NCBI RefSeq assembly: GCF_900103825.1
Contig: NZ_FNIF01000002.1
Coordinates: 1-64,000 of the forward strand
DNA: 64,000 nt
Reading direction: 5' to 3'
Origin: Paenibacillus sp. yr247
Lineage (GTDB): Bacteria; Bacillota; Bacilli; Paenibacillales; NBRC-103111
How positions within the stretch are numbered: position 1 is the first letter of the stretch; every line of letters starts with the position of its first letter. The position numbers were made by a program, and so were the translations under genes. The notes below the pieces were generated by a model. It was not told the origin of the DNA. It made no database searches and was given only the letters and a program-made list of their open reading frames with translations. Shown here one piece after another: positions 24,474 through 33,454 of the stretch.

Positions 24474-25283
24474 TCATAGAATATTGGGTACCTGCCAGAC
24501 GACTGGTGTGATCGATATTTGCTCTTTGAGCCAGTTCTGAGCAATTGTCATGAATAATTCGGGCTCACCGCTGCAGAAGAATTGATGGATGGGAAGCAGC
24601 CCCGATGTTGCCAGCATGTCGTGGTGGTACAGGATCGTACTGATCTCTCTGGCCGTTTCGTCTGCCGAAGAAATCAAACGTACATCCGGTCCCATGACAC
24701 TGGAAATGGTCTCCATCAGGAACGGATAATGGGTGCAGCCCAGAATTAAGCAATCTATCGGCTTGCCAATAAGCGGGCTCAACGATTGTTCAACAATCGC
24801 TTGAGCACTTTCCGCACCGAAAAGCCCTTTTTCTACGAAAGGCGCTAGCAGCGGGCAAGCTTCGCTAAACACCTGAATGTTCGGAGAAATCAATCTTAAC
24901 TCTTGTTCATATGCTTTGCTGCGTATCGTTCCTTCCGTACCGATAACCCCAATAATGCCGCTTCGTGTATTTTTGATCGCTGCTCTCGCCCCTGGCGAAA
25001 TAACACCAAGAACGGGAATCGATACCCGTTCACGAATATCTTCTATGGCAACAGCGGTTGCCGTATTACAAGCAATAACAATCATTTTAGGATTAAATTG
25101 AATTAAGTAATCAACGATTTGCCGAGTGAATGTGCGGACTTCTCCAGCAGATCGGGGACCATACGGACTTCGTGCTGTATCTCCGAAATAAATCACTTTT
25201 TCTTGCGGCAGCTGTCTCATGACTTCTTTTACTACAGTTAATCCTCCGACTCCGGAGTCCAGTACGGCTATCGCTTGCTGCAC
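24474..25283 (-). CDS. murI: Glutamate racemase
   Basis: 269 residues. AVLDSGVGGLTVVKEV opens the protein; VIYFGDTARSPYGPRS contains the Asp/Ser/Tyr substrate site. The two catalytic cysteines lie in VIACNTATAVA and LILGCTHYPFL. It makes D-glutamate for peptidoglycan. A CTG of MQQAI is ATG at 25283, preceded by a weak AGGTGTGCAGC-type site. Monocistronic with a good terminator. Confidence 0.96.
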   Translation of the reverse strand: MQQAIAVLDSGVGGLTVVKEVMRQLPQEKVIYFGDTARSPYGPRSAGEVRTFTRQIVDYLIQFNPKMIVIACNTATAVAIEDIRERVSIPVLGVISPGARAAIKNTRSGIIGVIGTEGTIRSKAYEQELRLISPNIQVFSEACPLLAPFVEKGLFGAESAQAIVEQSLSPLIGKPIDCLILGCTHYPFLMETISSVMGPDVRLISSADETAREISTILYHHDMLATSGLLPIHQFFCSGEPELFMTIAQNWLKEQISITPVVWQVPNIL

Positions 25284-25393
25284 ACCTATCCGCTTCCTTT
25301 GCCGGTTAATGAATTACGGAACCATATGGATAGAATATGAACGTCCAAGCTCAAAGGTACCTAGATTAACGTATCAGATTTCTGGTCTGTCAC

Positions 25394-26377
25394 CTAATTT
25401 TTAGACTGGAGTTCACTCACAATTCCGAATTCGTAGCCTTTCTTCTTGATCTCTTTACAGATACGAGCCAGCGCCTGCATATTTTCTAAAGATCCCTGAT
25501 GCATCAGAATCACATTACCATCATGCAAATTATTCATAATGTCATTGTAAGGATCCTCGGCTCCGTTCGCTCTCGGTTCCCAATCTCGCATAGCCGTCGA
25601 CCAGAACACAGATGTATAGCCCATACTGGATACTAAGTTCAAATTATGTAGATTGAAATGCCCATAAGGAAAGCGGAAATATTTCTCGACCTCTTTACCC
25701 GTAAGTTGTTTATATAACGCTTCGAAATCCGTAATTTCTTTGCGAATCTGATCATCGGACATGTCATTAAAGTCGTTATGCGTCATTGTATGGTTGGCAA
25801 CAAAATGGCCATCAGCAACGACCTTTTTCAAATAATCCGGATTTTTCTTAATGTTATTACCTGAAATAAAAAAGTTAGCTTTCACGCCGTTTTCTTTCAG
25901 TGATTTAAGCATCAGATCGACTTCAATCAGCGGGCCTCCGGCATCGATGGTTAAGTAAACCTTCTTACCTGTCCCAACCCAGACGGCTTTCTGATCCGCG
26001 GTGAAGGATTTCGTTTCTTTTGGAAAATCGGGAACTTGCCCCGTTTTCTTTTTCATGTAATACCACGAATAAGGTACCCGATCGCCTGTTACTGACTTCG
26101 TTTTTGCATAGTCGCCTATGACGGCCGGCTTCTGTGATGCGGTTGGCGCAGGGGCTGTCGTTGGCTGAGAGGCCGCCCTTGGGGCTGGTGTAGGATCAGG
26201 CTTCGGTATTGGAGTAATTATAGGTTTAGGAGTTGCCATTGCCGCTTTTTGGGTTGCTTGCAGCGCAGTGGTTTGGGCTTGATTGGTGGCTGGGGATAGC
26301 AGGCTTTTGTCTGCACAACCGATCAATGATGCGCTAAGCAGGATCAGTAGTGCAGCACTTTTGGTAATTGGCGTCAT
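25394..26377 (-). CDS. Polysaccharide deacetylase family lipoprotein
   Basis: 327 residues from the second ATG of a pair (26377), with GAGGTG five bases upstream. The signal peptide ends in a lipobox, ASLIGC, so it is membrane anchored after export. A Thr/Pro/Ala-rich linker (repeats of Ala-Thr-Pro) follows. The NodB domain has VYLTIDAGGPLIEVD in place of the usual TFDDG; FFISGNNI, VANHTMTHNDF (the H-x4-H metal site), FRFPYGHFN and FWSTAMRDWEP. The second Asp of motif 1, normally a metal ligand, is Ala. Some CE4 members carry DAG and may have altered activity. Likely cell-wall or matrix glycan deacetylation. Confidence 0.87.
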   Translation of the reverse strand: MTPITKSAALLILLSASLIGCADKSLLSPATNQAQTTALQATQKAAMATPKPIITPIPKPDPTPAPRAASQPTTAPAPTASQKPAVIGDYAKTKSVTGDRVPYSWYYMKKKTGQVPDFPKETKSFTADQKAVWVGTGKKVYLTIDAGGPLIEVDLMLKSLKENGVKANFFISGNNIKKNPDYLKKVVADGHFVANHTMTHNDFNDMSDDQIRKEITDFEALYKQLTGKEVEKYFRFPYGHFNLHNLNLVSSMGYTSVFWSTAMRDWEPRANGAEDPYNDIMNNLHDGNVILMHQGSLENMQALARICKEIKKKGYEFGIVSELQSKN

Positions 26378-26463
26378 CATAGCACCTCGTTTGGGATGAA
26401 TACTTTCGGTATTCATTTCGACAGCGCTAGACAAATTACCTGCCTATTTCGGAGAGGTGGTGG

Positions 26464-26883
26464 TCATTTCGTAGCTCGGTATGTCAAATATTGAAGAATC
26501 GTAATGAGGATAAAGGCCGTTCCTGCCAGCATAGGAATAGTGATAAAACCTAACCAGTTCAAGTAATCCACATCACATGGAATAGGACCGCAAGCCGCCC
26601 CTGATTCATGAAAAACACCCGATTGGAGTAGAACATGGTAGACGGAAATGCAAGCTCCCCAAATCGTCAAAGGCAAAACATAGATCGTTAGTTTGTAATC
26701 TCTGCGGACGGCTGCTATACCCAGGATAACCACCAATGGATACATCAGAATGCGTTGATACCAGCATAATTTACAAGGTAAAAAGTTCATAATCTCTGAG
26801 AAATAAAGGCTTCCTAATGTAGCTATTAACGCTAGAAGCCAAGATAGGTGCATGCCATTATCTCGTAACCATTTTTTTGACAT
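26464..26883 (-). CDS. bdbC: DsbB-type disulfide oxidoreductase
   Basis: 139 residues, four helices. The redox pair CKLC is in NFLPCKLCWYQRILMYP after helix 1, with a second extracytoplasmic Cys pair in GAACGPIPCDVDYLNW. This is the BdbC layout, where the protein passes electrons from a thiol oxidase (BdbD) to quinone. No bdbD is adjacent. ATG 26883 follows GGGGAGGACG. It sits 29 bases upstream of, and on the same strand as, the deacetylase lipoprotein region, so co-transcription is possible. Confidence 0.92.
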   Translation of the reverse strand: MSKKWLRDNGMHLSWLLALIATLGSLYFSEIMNFLPCKLCWYQRILMYPLVVILGIAAVRRDYKLTIYVLPLTIWGACISVYHVLLQSGVFHESGAACGPIPCDVDYLNWLGFITIPMLAGTAFILITILQYLTYRATK

Positions 26884-27077
26884 TAGTGCTCGTCCTCCCC
26901 TTCCCCACTATTATAGAAAAATATAGAAAGGAAGTCTAACAAGACGTAATACTTTTCTTTTCTGTTCATCGAAAACTGCTGCGATCTACAAGGGGGAACA
27001 TTCTGAGGAACCTGGGTCCCTTTTTGGCCAAAAAATGTGTGACGGCAAGAAGAATTCTTCACGCTTATCCGTGAACC

Positions 27078-27120
27078 AAAAAAGTGGCCAAGCAGGCATC
27101 AATCACGCTGCTTGGCCACT
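27078..27120 (-). terminator. Terminator of the zinc-type dehydrogenase gene
   Basis: AGTGGCCAAGCA and TGCTTGGCCACT pair perfectly; on the minus strand TTTTTTGG follows. Confidence 0.9.
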
Positions 27121-27122
27121 CC

Positions 27123-28283
27123 TTAAACGGAGAAGCTATATACCACTTCATTCGTTTGTTTCACCAGCTCACGCCACTGCTCCACGGGAACAATATCCAC
27201 AACGGCTTTAATCGGTATGCTGGCAAAATCAAGTTTCGGCACGGCATCCAGACTCATCCGGTTGGTCACCAAACGGTTGAGCCAACCCGGGTACTGCTTC
27301 TCCATTTGCTGCAAGCGGTAGATGGCCGTTTCAAAGTCTTTGCGCGCTGCGTTCACCGAGCCGATCACGCATTTATTTTCCAGTACCATGCTATGATTGA
27401 GCTTGTCGGAAGGGATCTCCAGCTTTCGATCCGCTGGAGTAACCCCCAACAGCGCCAGCACTCCGTTCGGCGCTAGAACAGACATGGCCTCGAAGGCAAG
27501 CGGGCTGTAGCCCGTGCATTCGAGGATCAGATCTAACGGCTTGCCGAGACCCTCGGCATAAGCCGTCAAAGTCGTTGTGCCGCCTGCTGTGCCTGCCTGC
27601 TGGTACACGCCTCCGCTGTCCTTCACAAGCTGCGCTTGCAGACTGTCCTGCGGTGACATAGACCAAACAAACACGTCCAGCCCCAGCAGCCGGCAGGTCG
27701 CCGCAGCTAGCAAGCCAAGCGGGCCTGAGCCGAGAATGAGCGCTGTCCTTGGTTCCCAGATCAGCCGCTGCTGGACGCGCAGCACCTGATCCCATACTTT
27801 CTCGACGATGCTTTGGGGCTCGACCAGCATCCCATGCCCCAACAGCTCCGTCGGCACCTGAACCAAGTACCGCCCTTCCTCCTTGTAATACTCGGAGAGG
27901 AAGCCATGCGCGCCTTTTATGCCGCGTTCCACAAACTCCCCGGTCTGACAAAAGTCAGAATGACCGTTGCGACAATTCACGCAGCTTTTCTTTTTGCAAG
28001 GTCGTCTTACAATCGCAGTCACGAGATCCCCTATCTGGAATCCACTTTCCGCCCCAGCCTCAGCTACAACACCAAGCGACTCATGCCCCGTGGTCAAATC
28101 ATCTTCCCCCTGAGGAGGAACGCCGTATTTTTCCTTTAGAATCTCTTTATCCGTGCCATCCAGTCCCACGGCTAGAACCTTTACGATGACTTCCTGAGGA
28201 TGAGAAATCACGGGATCCTCCACCATTTCTAGTTCAATAGATGGGTTCCCCTGTCGAAGTTGCTTAACTCGAATCGCCTTCAT
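27123..28283 (-). CDS. Glucose 1-dehydrogenase-like zinc-dependent MDR dehydrogenase
   Basis: 386 residues. DLTTGHESLGVVAEAG holds the catalytic-zinc His-Glu. The structural zinc loop has Cys residues in RRPCKKKSCVNCRNGHSDFCQTGEF. The cofactor site ALILGSGPLGLLAAATCRLLG is a Rossmann loop. Arrangement and length match archaeal and Bacillales glucose dehydrogenases (MDR type). The next gene upstream encodes a glucoamylase-like GH15 enzyme 18 bases away on the same strand. That makes a short route possible: glucoside hydrolysis, then oxidation of the released glucose. Confidence 0.88.
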   Translation of the reverse strand: MKAIRVKQLRQGNPSIELEMVEDPVISHPQEVIVKVLAVGLDGTDKEILKEKYGVPPQGEDDLTTGHESLGVVAEAGAESGFQIGDLVTAIVRRPCKKKSCVNCRNGHSDFCQTGEFVERGIKGAHGFLSEYYKEEGRYLVQVPTELLGHGMLVEPQSIVEKVWDQVLRVQQRLIWEPRTALILGSGPLGLLAAATCRLLGLDVFVWSMSPQDSLQAQLVKDSGGVYQQAGTAGGTTTLTAYAEGLGKPLDLILECTGYSPLAFEAMSVLAPNGVLALLGVTPADRKLEIPSDKLNHSMVLENKCVIGSVNAARKDFETAIYRLQQMEKQYPGWLNRLVTNRMSLDAVPKLDFASIPIKAVVDIVPVEQWRELVKQTNEVVYSFSV

Positions 28284-28301
28284 CTCTTCATCTCCTCCCA
28301 G

Positions 28302-30338
28302 CTAATGAACAACCGGTTCTAATACCTTGTCCTCGCTCGCATCAAAAGCTTGCTTTGTTCCCTTCGAAGTCAACTGTTTTAACTTCGACAAATATTCTTG
28401 CGTCACTTTAATGAAGGATGCATGTGACCATGTGAGCGGTGAAACCGACATTGGCTCTCCTGTGAAAGGATGCACTTGCTCGGCCATCGCGCCGGAAGGC
28501 AAAGCATGCCTAATCGCCCAACGCATCAACTTTTCAGCCTCCAGTAAGTCCTGAACGGTTTTGGCTGATGCCACAAGCCATTCCGCATACCAAAGCGTAC
28601 ATATAAACCAAGGGTTTCCTGGAACCTTAGCTACATCATTCGTCACTTGATGGTAATAGTCGTTCTCATAACGAGCGATACCGCCGATATCTGTATGTAC
28701 CCACAATTTCTCTTTCAGAATCTGCATCGTTGCCACAATCCGCGGATCTTCCAATTCAAACAATCCGAAGTCAAACAAGCCATACATACTCATATCCAGG
28801 GTGTAATCCGGCACATACCTATTTTCCTCATAACTCCAATATAAGGCACGCAAAAAGCGATTCTGATCGGTCGCATACAGCTGCTGTTCAGCCGCTTTCT
28901 TCACTTGTCCTGCGATATCTGCATAATAGATGGAACGCACTTTATCTTGATGATATTCGGCAAATCGAGCTGCTGCTACGAGACCAGCGTATACCGAAGA
29001 TACTGTGAAAGCTAGTACACCAAAGCGCTCTTCCCAGAGATCATAAGAGGGCAAAGGCAGTCCGGAAGCATCCCTGTATTGTACGAGGAAATCCGCTGCA
29101 GGCTTCACAAATTTCTCATAATCCTCACGCGAATTCGCTATGGTCCCCGCCAGCTTATGGTGATGCCATAATGTATATAACACGAGAGCTGTCTCATCCT
29201 CTTGAATCGCCAGCTGCTTTTTCCCCTCCTTATCCACCCAAGGATGCCAGCTTGAGCCAACCGAACTGTCGGGGTTATATTTGTGCATTAGATAGCCTTC
29301 AGGTGTAAGCACTTTCTTACAAAAATCGAAAAACTTTCGAGATAATTCATAATACCCAGCGCGGTCAAGTGCGTGCGACACCAAAGCGCCATCACGCGGC
29401 CACATATACGAGTAGGTATCCTTGGCAAATTTCAAAATATCCGAATCATTCGCCGCTATAATAGCGCCTCGATTGTCGACGTTCGTTCTTGTAATAAGTA
29501 AGCATCTCTTATAAAACGATTCCAAATCCGGCTTCAGCAGCGAAAGCTGATGTGCATCCTGATTCACCCATTTTACCCAATGATCATGCGTTCGTTGCAA
29601 TAAAGCTTGGGGTGTCGCCGTACGAAGCAAACGCTCCATACGCTCTACCTCCTGTTTCGTTTTGCCAAAACAAATCCAAAACCAAGCATCTTTCGCGCCT
29701 TTGGGAGGCAAAATCATGGTCAATTCAATAACACCATCAACTGAACCTTGCGCAATCGGATTTCCGCCTAGATGACCATCCTCCGCATCACGCCATGTTC
29801 CTTCCAAGCCATGAATTCCTTTTTGTCCCGTTGCATAACCGCTTGGCATTGGCTTTTCGGCATCCGGGGACAAACAAGATAATGACATGTAGCGATGCCC
29901 TTTATAGAACAAAAGTGAATTCAGTTCAGGATCATAATAAATCGTATCTCCGATACCATTCCCATAGATTTGCAGATCCAAATGAAAATAAAGCTTAATC
30001 TCCCTTTCCACATCAAAGTGGTTTTCTACCTTCACCTTGCGCAAAAATACATTTTGCTGAACATCGACGCCATCTCGAATAACGAAGCTCAGACCTAACC
30101 TTTCATGAGCACATTCAGCGTTAGTGACGAGCGAATCCTCTAAATAATTGAGTTTTTTTGAAACCTCTGGATGGTCAATCCAGAAGAATCCTTCCTTACA
30201 CCAAATACCAAAATGTGAAAGATGATCGCTAGATTGATTCTCTTGACCTACTAAAGGGTAATATATGTCACGAATATTATAAGCAGCGTCGAAATTAATA
30301 AGTACATTCCCATTGCCTATGGGTAAATCTCTTGCCAT
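28302..30338 (-). CDS. GH15 glycoside hydrolase (glucoamylase / glucodextranase-like)
   Basis: 678 residues from ATG 30338, whose N-terminus MARDLPIGNGNVLINF is the standard beginning of bacterial GH15 enzymes; the open frame extends further back but into the promoter region. A beta-sandwich N-domain is followed by the (alpha/alpha)6 barrel with YSYMWPRDGALVSHALDRAGY and the general acid in AIQEDETALVLYTLW. The general base region is GAMAEQVHPFTGEP followed by LTWSHASFIK. No signal peptide, so the substrate is internal, e.g. trehalose or oligosaccharides. Co-oriented with the glucose dehydrogenase-like gene. Confidence 0.92.
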   Translation of the reverse strand: MARDLPIGNGNVLINFDAAYNIRDIYYPLVGQENQSSDHLSHFGIWCKEGFFWIDHPEVSKKLNYLEDSLVTNAECAHERLGLSFVIRDGVDVQQNVFLRKVKVENHFDVEREIKLYFHLDLQIYGNGIGDTIYYDPELNSLLFYKGHRYMSLSCLSPDAEKPMPSGYATGQKGIHGLEGTWRDAEDGHLGGNPIAQGSVDGVIELTMILPPKGAKDAWFWICFGKTKQEVERMERLLRTATPQALLQRTHDHWVKWVNQDAHQLSLLKPDLESFYKRCLLITRTNVDNRGAIIAANDSDILKFAKDTYSYMWPRDGALVSHALDRAGYYELSRKFFDFCKKVLTPEGYLMHKYNPDSSVGSSWHPWVDKEGKKQLAIQEDETALVLYTLWHHHKLAGTIANSREDYEKFVKPAADFLVQYRDASGLPLPSYDLWEERFGVLAFTVSSVYAGLVAAARFAEYHQDKVRSIYYADIAGQVKKAAEQQLYATDQNRFLRALYWSYEENRYVPDYTLDMSMYGLFDFGLFELEDPRIVATMQILKEKLWVHTDIGGIARYENDYYHQVTNDVAKVPGNPWFICTLWYAEWLVASAKTVQDLLEAEKLMRWAIRHALPSGAMAEQVHPFTGEPMSVSPLTWSHASFIKVTQEYLSKLKQLTSKGTKQAFDASEDKVLEPVVH

Positions 30339-30509
30339 GCCATCAGCCTCTTTCCAAGATGTTGCTACTAATTTTCCAATCGGAGAGCATAAATATGCAT
30401 GCAGCGCCAAATGGCTGGAATTTGAGGTAATTGGAACCAATTCGGGCCTAAACATTTTCATTTCATTCAAATTCATTTACAATATGAAACATATGGAGGG
30501 ATACGTATT

Positions 30510-31169
30510 ATGAAGCAATTAGAAGGATTCGGTAAATTTTTGGAAAGCTTGCGAGGCAAAATGTCCTTGCGCGAAGCAGCCAATAAAAGCGGACTTTCGC
30601 ATGCCTATATTCGAGACCTTGAATTAGAGCGGAACCGTTCGACAAATGAGAAAATCAACCCTTCTCCCGTAACGTTGAAAAAGTTGTCGGATGCCTACAA
30701 CATCGCATACACAGACCTAATGGAGAAAGCCGGTTACCTCGATAAAGAAAACATTAACGTGGCAGACGAGCAGGAGCAAGTCTCCATATCGGATACACTG
30801 TTTATTGAAGTCAGTACGAAAGAAATTACTTACCATACACGACTTAACAAACTAAGCAGAAGTATACATTCTTTACTGGATTTCAGTCATTTTCTGGATA
30901 AGCTTGAAGAGCAAGGTTTTAAGAAAATGGATACAGACTTATTCGTCAACCTGAACCATGTACAGAAATATATCGAAAAAGAAGGTAAGCTTTATTTCGA
31001 TACACTAGGCGTCGGCAAATTTGTTGTAATCGCTGCGATTCGTCAAAAAAAGTACCATGAATGGATTGTCCGCAGTGTAGCCCGTAACACGGGAATGGGA
31101 CTTACGTTTCATTACGACCGTAATGCAACAACAGACTCACTAATTTCCCCTTTAAATCAACCTATCTAA
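30510..31169 (+). CDS. XRE-type regulator with a C-terminal LytTR-like domain
   Basis: 219 residues. Residues about 5-70 form an XRE helix-turn-helix (MSLREAANKSGLSHAYIRDLELERNR, then TLKKLSDAYNI). After a linker, residues about 96-165 read KEITYHTRLNKLSRSIHSLL, then FLDKLEEQGFKKMDTDLFVNLNHVQKYIEKEGKLYFD. This fits the LytTR DNA-binding pattern (gF-x-x-x-x-x-x-xVNL-x-x-I). Two DNA-binding domains in one protein is unusual. The gene is divergent from GH15, sharing a 171-base intergenic region, so it may control that operon. RBS GGAGGG; a terminator follows. Confidence 0.78.
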   Translation: MKQLEGFGKFLESLRGKMSLREAANKSGLSHAYIRDLELERNRSTNEKINPSPVTLKKLSDAYNIAYTDLMEKAGYLDKENINVADEQEQVSISDTLFIEVSTKEITYHTRLNKLSRSIHSLLDFSHFLDKLEEQGFKKMDTDLFVNLNHVQKYIEKEGKLYFDTLGVGKFVVIAAIRQKKYHEWIVRSVARNTGMGLTFHYDRNATTDSLISPLNQPI

Positions 31170-31182
31170 TACCATTTTACAA

Positions 31183-31230
31183 AAAAAGGAGAAAAGTTCA
31201 GTCAAACCTGAAACTTATGCTCCTTTCTTT
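31183..31230 (+). terminator. Terminator of the XRE-LytTR gene
   Basis: AAAGGAG-AAAAGTTCAG and CTGAAACTT-CTCCTTT stem, then CTTT. Confidence 0.75.
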
Positions 31231-31290
31231 ACGTTTATAATATGGGTTGGATAGATTGATTACTGGGTAGAGAGAGTAGGTAAAGAATAC

Positions 31291-32403
31291 ATGGCTGTAC
31301 AACAAACCACCTCTCCGCAGCCTCGTCAACCGAGATTTAAGCGTAATAGGTCTGCGGGAATAAGCTTTATCGTGTATGCGGTTCTTGGTTTTACCTTTCT
31401 TACTGTATTGTCCTTATGTTGGTTTTTCCTTACTTCTTCCGGTTCGAAAGTAAGATTAATGATGGCTGATACTTTAATTACAACTCAGCATCGGGATTGG
31501 GCCAAATATTTGATAGGTTCAACGGAGTTACAGAAGCGCGTAGAAGCCTATTGGAAGCAATTCGACGAAATGGGTGATGAGAAAGACAAAGGGATTGTTG
31601 AAATTGAGCATAACACCTCCCTTACCCCTGTCGTTGCCAAGAAGGACTTGGTCACAATTGAACCAATCTCGGGCACAAATTTCAAAGGACAGCTCGTTAC
31701 TATTTCAGACCCGAAAAAGCTTCGGATTGCTGTACCTGAGAAAGTAGGTAAAGGGGAGAAGGTTTCCTCCATGGTCAAAAGAACCGGCGCCATTCTGGGC
31801 GTCAACGGCGGAGGGTTCATCGACCCCAATTGGGAAGGCAATGGCTTTCAGCCAGAAGGAGTTGTCATTTCCGGCGGCAAAATTTTTTATAATGACAAAG
31901 GCATGAATGGGACGGTGCAAGTCGTCGGAATTGATAAAGAAGGCCGCATGATTGCCGGCAAATACAAGGTTTCCGAACTTGTTGACATGGGCGTTCAGGA
32001 AGCTGTTTCGTTCAGCCCACGATTCATTGTGAATGGGGTTGGGCAGATCAAAAGCCAAGCCGATGGCTGGGGAATTGCTCCGCGAACCAGCATGGCGCAA
32101 ACGAAGGACGGCTCCATTCTATTCGCCATCATAGATGGAAGGCAGAAGCATAGCATTGGCGCGACGCTGTATGATGTCCAGCAGATTTTCCTAGAGCATG
32201 GCGCTGTAACTGCCGCGAATTTAGACGGCGGAGCCTCAACTGTTCTCGTTCATAACAATATGATCATCAACAAACCATCAAGTGAATATGGAGAACGTTA
32301 CCTCCCTACGGCATGGCTTCTCTTCGATCAACCGGAAATAGCTCCAATCAGAAACGTTTGGGAAGGCCTTGATATTCGTAAAATTGATCCGTCCAAGTGG
32401 TAA
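31291..32403 (+). CDS. Phosphodiester glycosidase (NAGPA) domain membrane protein
   Basis: 370 residues. A basic cytoplasmic start and one helix (about 22-48) anchor it. The extracellular domain carries ILGVNGGGFIDPN, GVVISGGKIF, SFSPRFIVNG, APRTSMAQTKDGSILFAIIDG and AANLDGGASTVLVHNN, all NAGPA/exopolysaccharide-associated signatures. Such proteins hydrolyse phosphodiester-linked sugars, for instance on wall polymers. ATG 31291 is preceded by GAGAGAGTAGG. Single gene with a bidirectional terminator. Confidence 0.9.
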   Translation: MAVQQTTSPQPRQPRFKRNRSAGISFIVYAVLGFTFLTVLSLCWFFLTSSGSKVRLMMADTLITTQHRDWAKYLIGSTELQKRVEAYWKQFDEMGDEKDKGIVEIEHNTSLTPVVAKKDLVTIEPISGTNFKGQLVTISDPKKLRIAVPEKVGKGEKVSSMVKRTGAILGVNGGGFIDPNWEGNGFQPEGVVISGGKIFYNDKGMNGTVQVVGIDKEGRMIAGKYKVSELVDMGVQEAVSFSPRFIVNGVGQIKSQADGWGIAPRTSMAQTKDGSILFAIIDGRQKHSIGATLYDVQQIFLEHGAVTAANLDGGASTVLVHNNMIINKPSSEYGERYLPTAWLLFDQPEIAPIRNVWEGLDIRKIDPSKW

Positions 32404-32407
32404 ATTT

Positions 32408-32450
32408 AAAAAGGCAGAAAGCTCAATTCTCTGAGCTTTCTGCTTTTTTT
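32408..32450 (+). terminator. Bidirectional terminator
   Basis: AAAAGGCAGAAAGCTCA and TGAGCTTTCTGCTTTTTTTT; serves the NAGPA gene and the facing YtxH gene. Confidence 0.95.
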
Positions 32451-32818
32451 TAACGATTTCCGAGGATTACCAGATCTTCTGCTGCTTCGGATGCTTCAAC
32501 CTCATCTGAAAGCTCATCGTCAATCTTGGACTCTTTCCAGGAGCGAACAGTCTCCACTACGCTTGTAGCTGTGTCTTTTGCTTTTCCAACCAATTCAGAT
32601 GCCGTATTGCTTACGGTTTTCGCGACATCTTGTGTTTTTTGGCTTACCGTACTTGCAATTTGTACGGTTTTGTCACTAACCACTTGAGCTGACTCGGCAA
32701 TGTCGCTTCTTAACTCACGACCGGATTTCGGTGCGAATAAAAGTGCTGTTGCCGCTCCGAGTAAGCCGCCAACAACGGCTCCGATGAGGAGATCTTTACC
32801 TTTTCTTTCATTGGACAT
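32450..32818 (-). CDS. YtxH-domain protein
   Basis: 122 residues. One Gly/Ala-rich helix (LLIGAVVGGLLGAATALLFAPKSGRELR) with the YtxH hallmark LLFAPKSG, followed by an amphipathic helical region with repeated Val-Ser-Thr motifs and an acidic end. Predicted to be anchored with its tail inside. The start at 32818 has AAGGAG upstream. It is 14 bases after the DUF948 gene; the YtxH-DUF948 pair recurs in Bacillales and is tied to general stress in Bacillus. Confidence 0.88.
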   Translation of the reverse strand: MSNERKGKDLLIGAVVGGLLGAATALLFAPKSGRELRSDIAESAQVVSDKTVQIASTVSQKTQDVAKTVSNTASELVGKAKDTATSVVETVRSWKESKIDDELSDEVEASEAAEDLVILGNR

Positions 32819-32832
32819 GTGAAATCCACTCC

Positions 32833-33279
32833 TTAATTGTCTGATTTGGCATTCCGATGCGCTTGCCATCTTTGCCACAGCTCGAAGCCCGTCGTTGCCC
32901 ACTTCATGACGTCTTGGATTCGCTTCTGGTGGGTATGTACAACCTTTTCCGCACCATGAATTGATTCGTTCATCACACGTGAGGCCTTCCGAAGTGCAGA
33001 AGCGACATCCCCTACAGCGGCTCCTGCCTTCTCGATGGATTGGATGGTTGGCTCTAGCGCCAGCACTTGCAAGTGCACCTCTTCGGTGAGCTGACCCGCT
33101 TGCTTCAGCAGTTGTTCGGCTTGCTCTGCTGTCTTAGCTATGTTCATCTTGGCTTGCACAACAGCATCGCTCAACTGACCCAGTGTCTGAGTAGCTGCTA
33201 TCAGCATGCGAACAGCAAAGCCGATGAGCACGATAAAAGCAACGGCTAAGCTGATTATACTTATCTCTATCCATGTCAT
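32833..33279 (-). CDS. DUF948 family membrane protein (YtxG-like)
   Basis: 148 residues. An N-terminal helix (ISIISLAVAFIVLIGFAVRMLI) is followed by a long coiled coil with heptad-like spacing (AEQAEQLLKQAGQLTEEVHLQVLALEP). The start at 33279 is chosen since AGGAGGTG is six bases upstream; a GTG at 33288 overlaps that site. Operon with the YtxH gene. Confidence 0.87.
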   Translation of the reverse strand: MTWIEISIISLAVAFIVLIGFAVRMLIAATQTLGQLSDAVVQAKMNIAKTAEQAEQLLKQAGQLTEEVHLQVLALEPTIQSIEKAGAAVGDVASALRKASRVMNESIHGAEKVVHTHQKRIQDVMKWATTGFELWQRWQAHRNAKSDN

Positions 33280-33454
33280 GACGGGCACCTCCTGGGAGCA
33301 AAGCTGTGCGATGGATGAAGGCTTCTAGACGAATGCCTATGAATTACTACAGTATAGGTAGCAGCAGCTTGTTTTGACACAAAAAAGCTGGAAAAATTTC
33401 AGGGACCTGTCATAATGAAAAACAAATCGACTTTTGAATATCTGGAGGAGAAAG

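Noticed and set aside
27391..27951. A 186-codon open frame on the same strand as the glucose dehydrogenase-like gene
   Set aside because: It lies entirely inside that gene in another frame; the dehydrogenase has complete zinc and cofactor motifs.
30339..30476. Upstream extension of GH15 by 46 codons
   Set aside because: Bacterial GH15 proteins begin at MARDLP-type sequence; the extension reads through the divergent promoter region.
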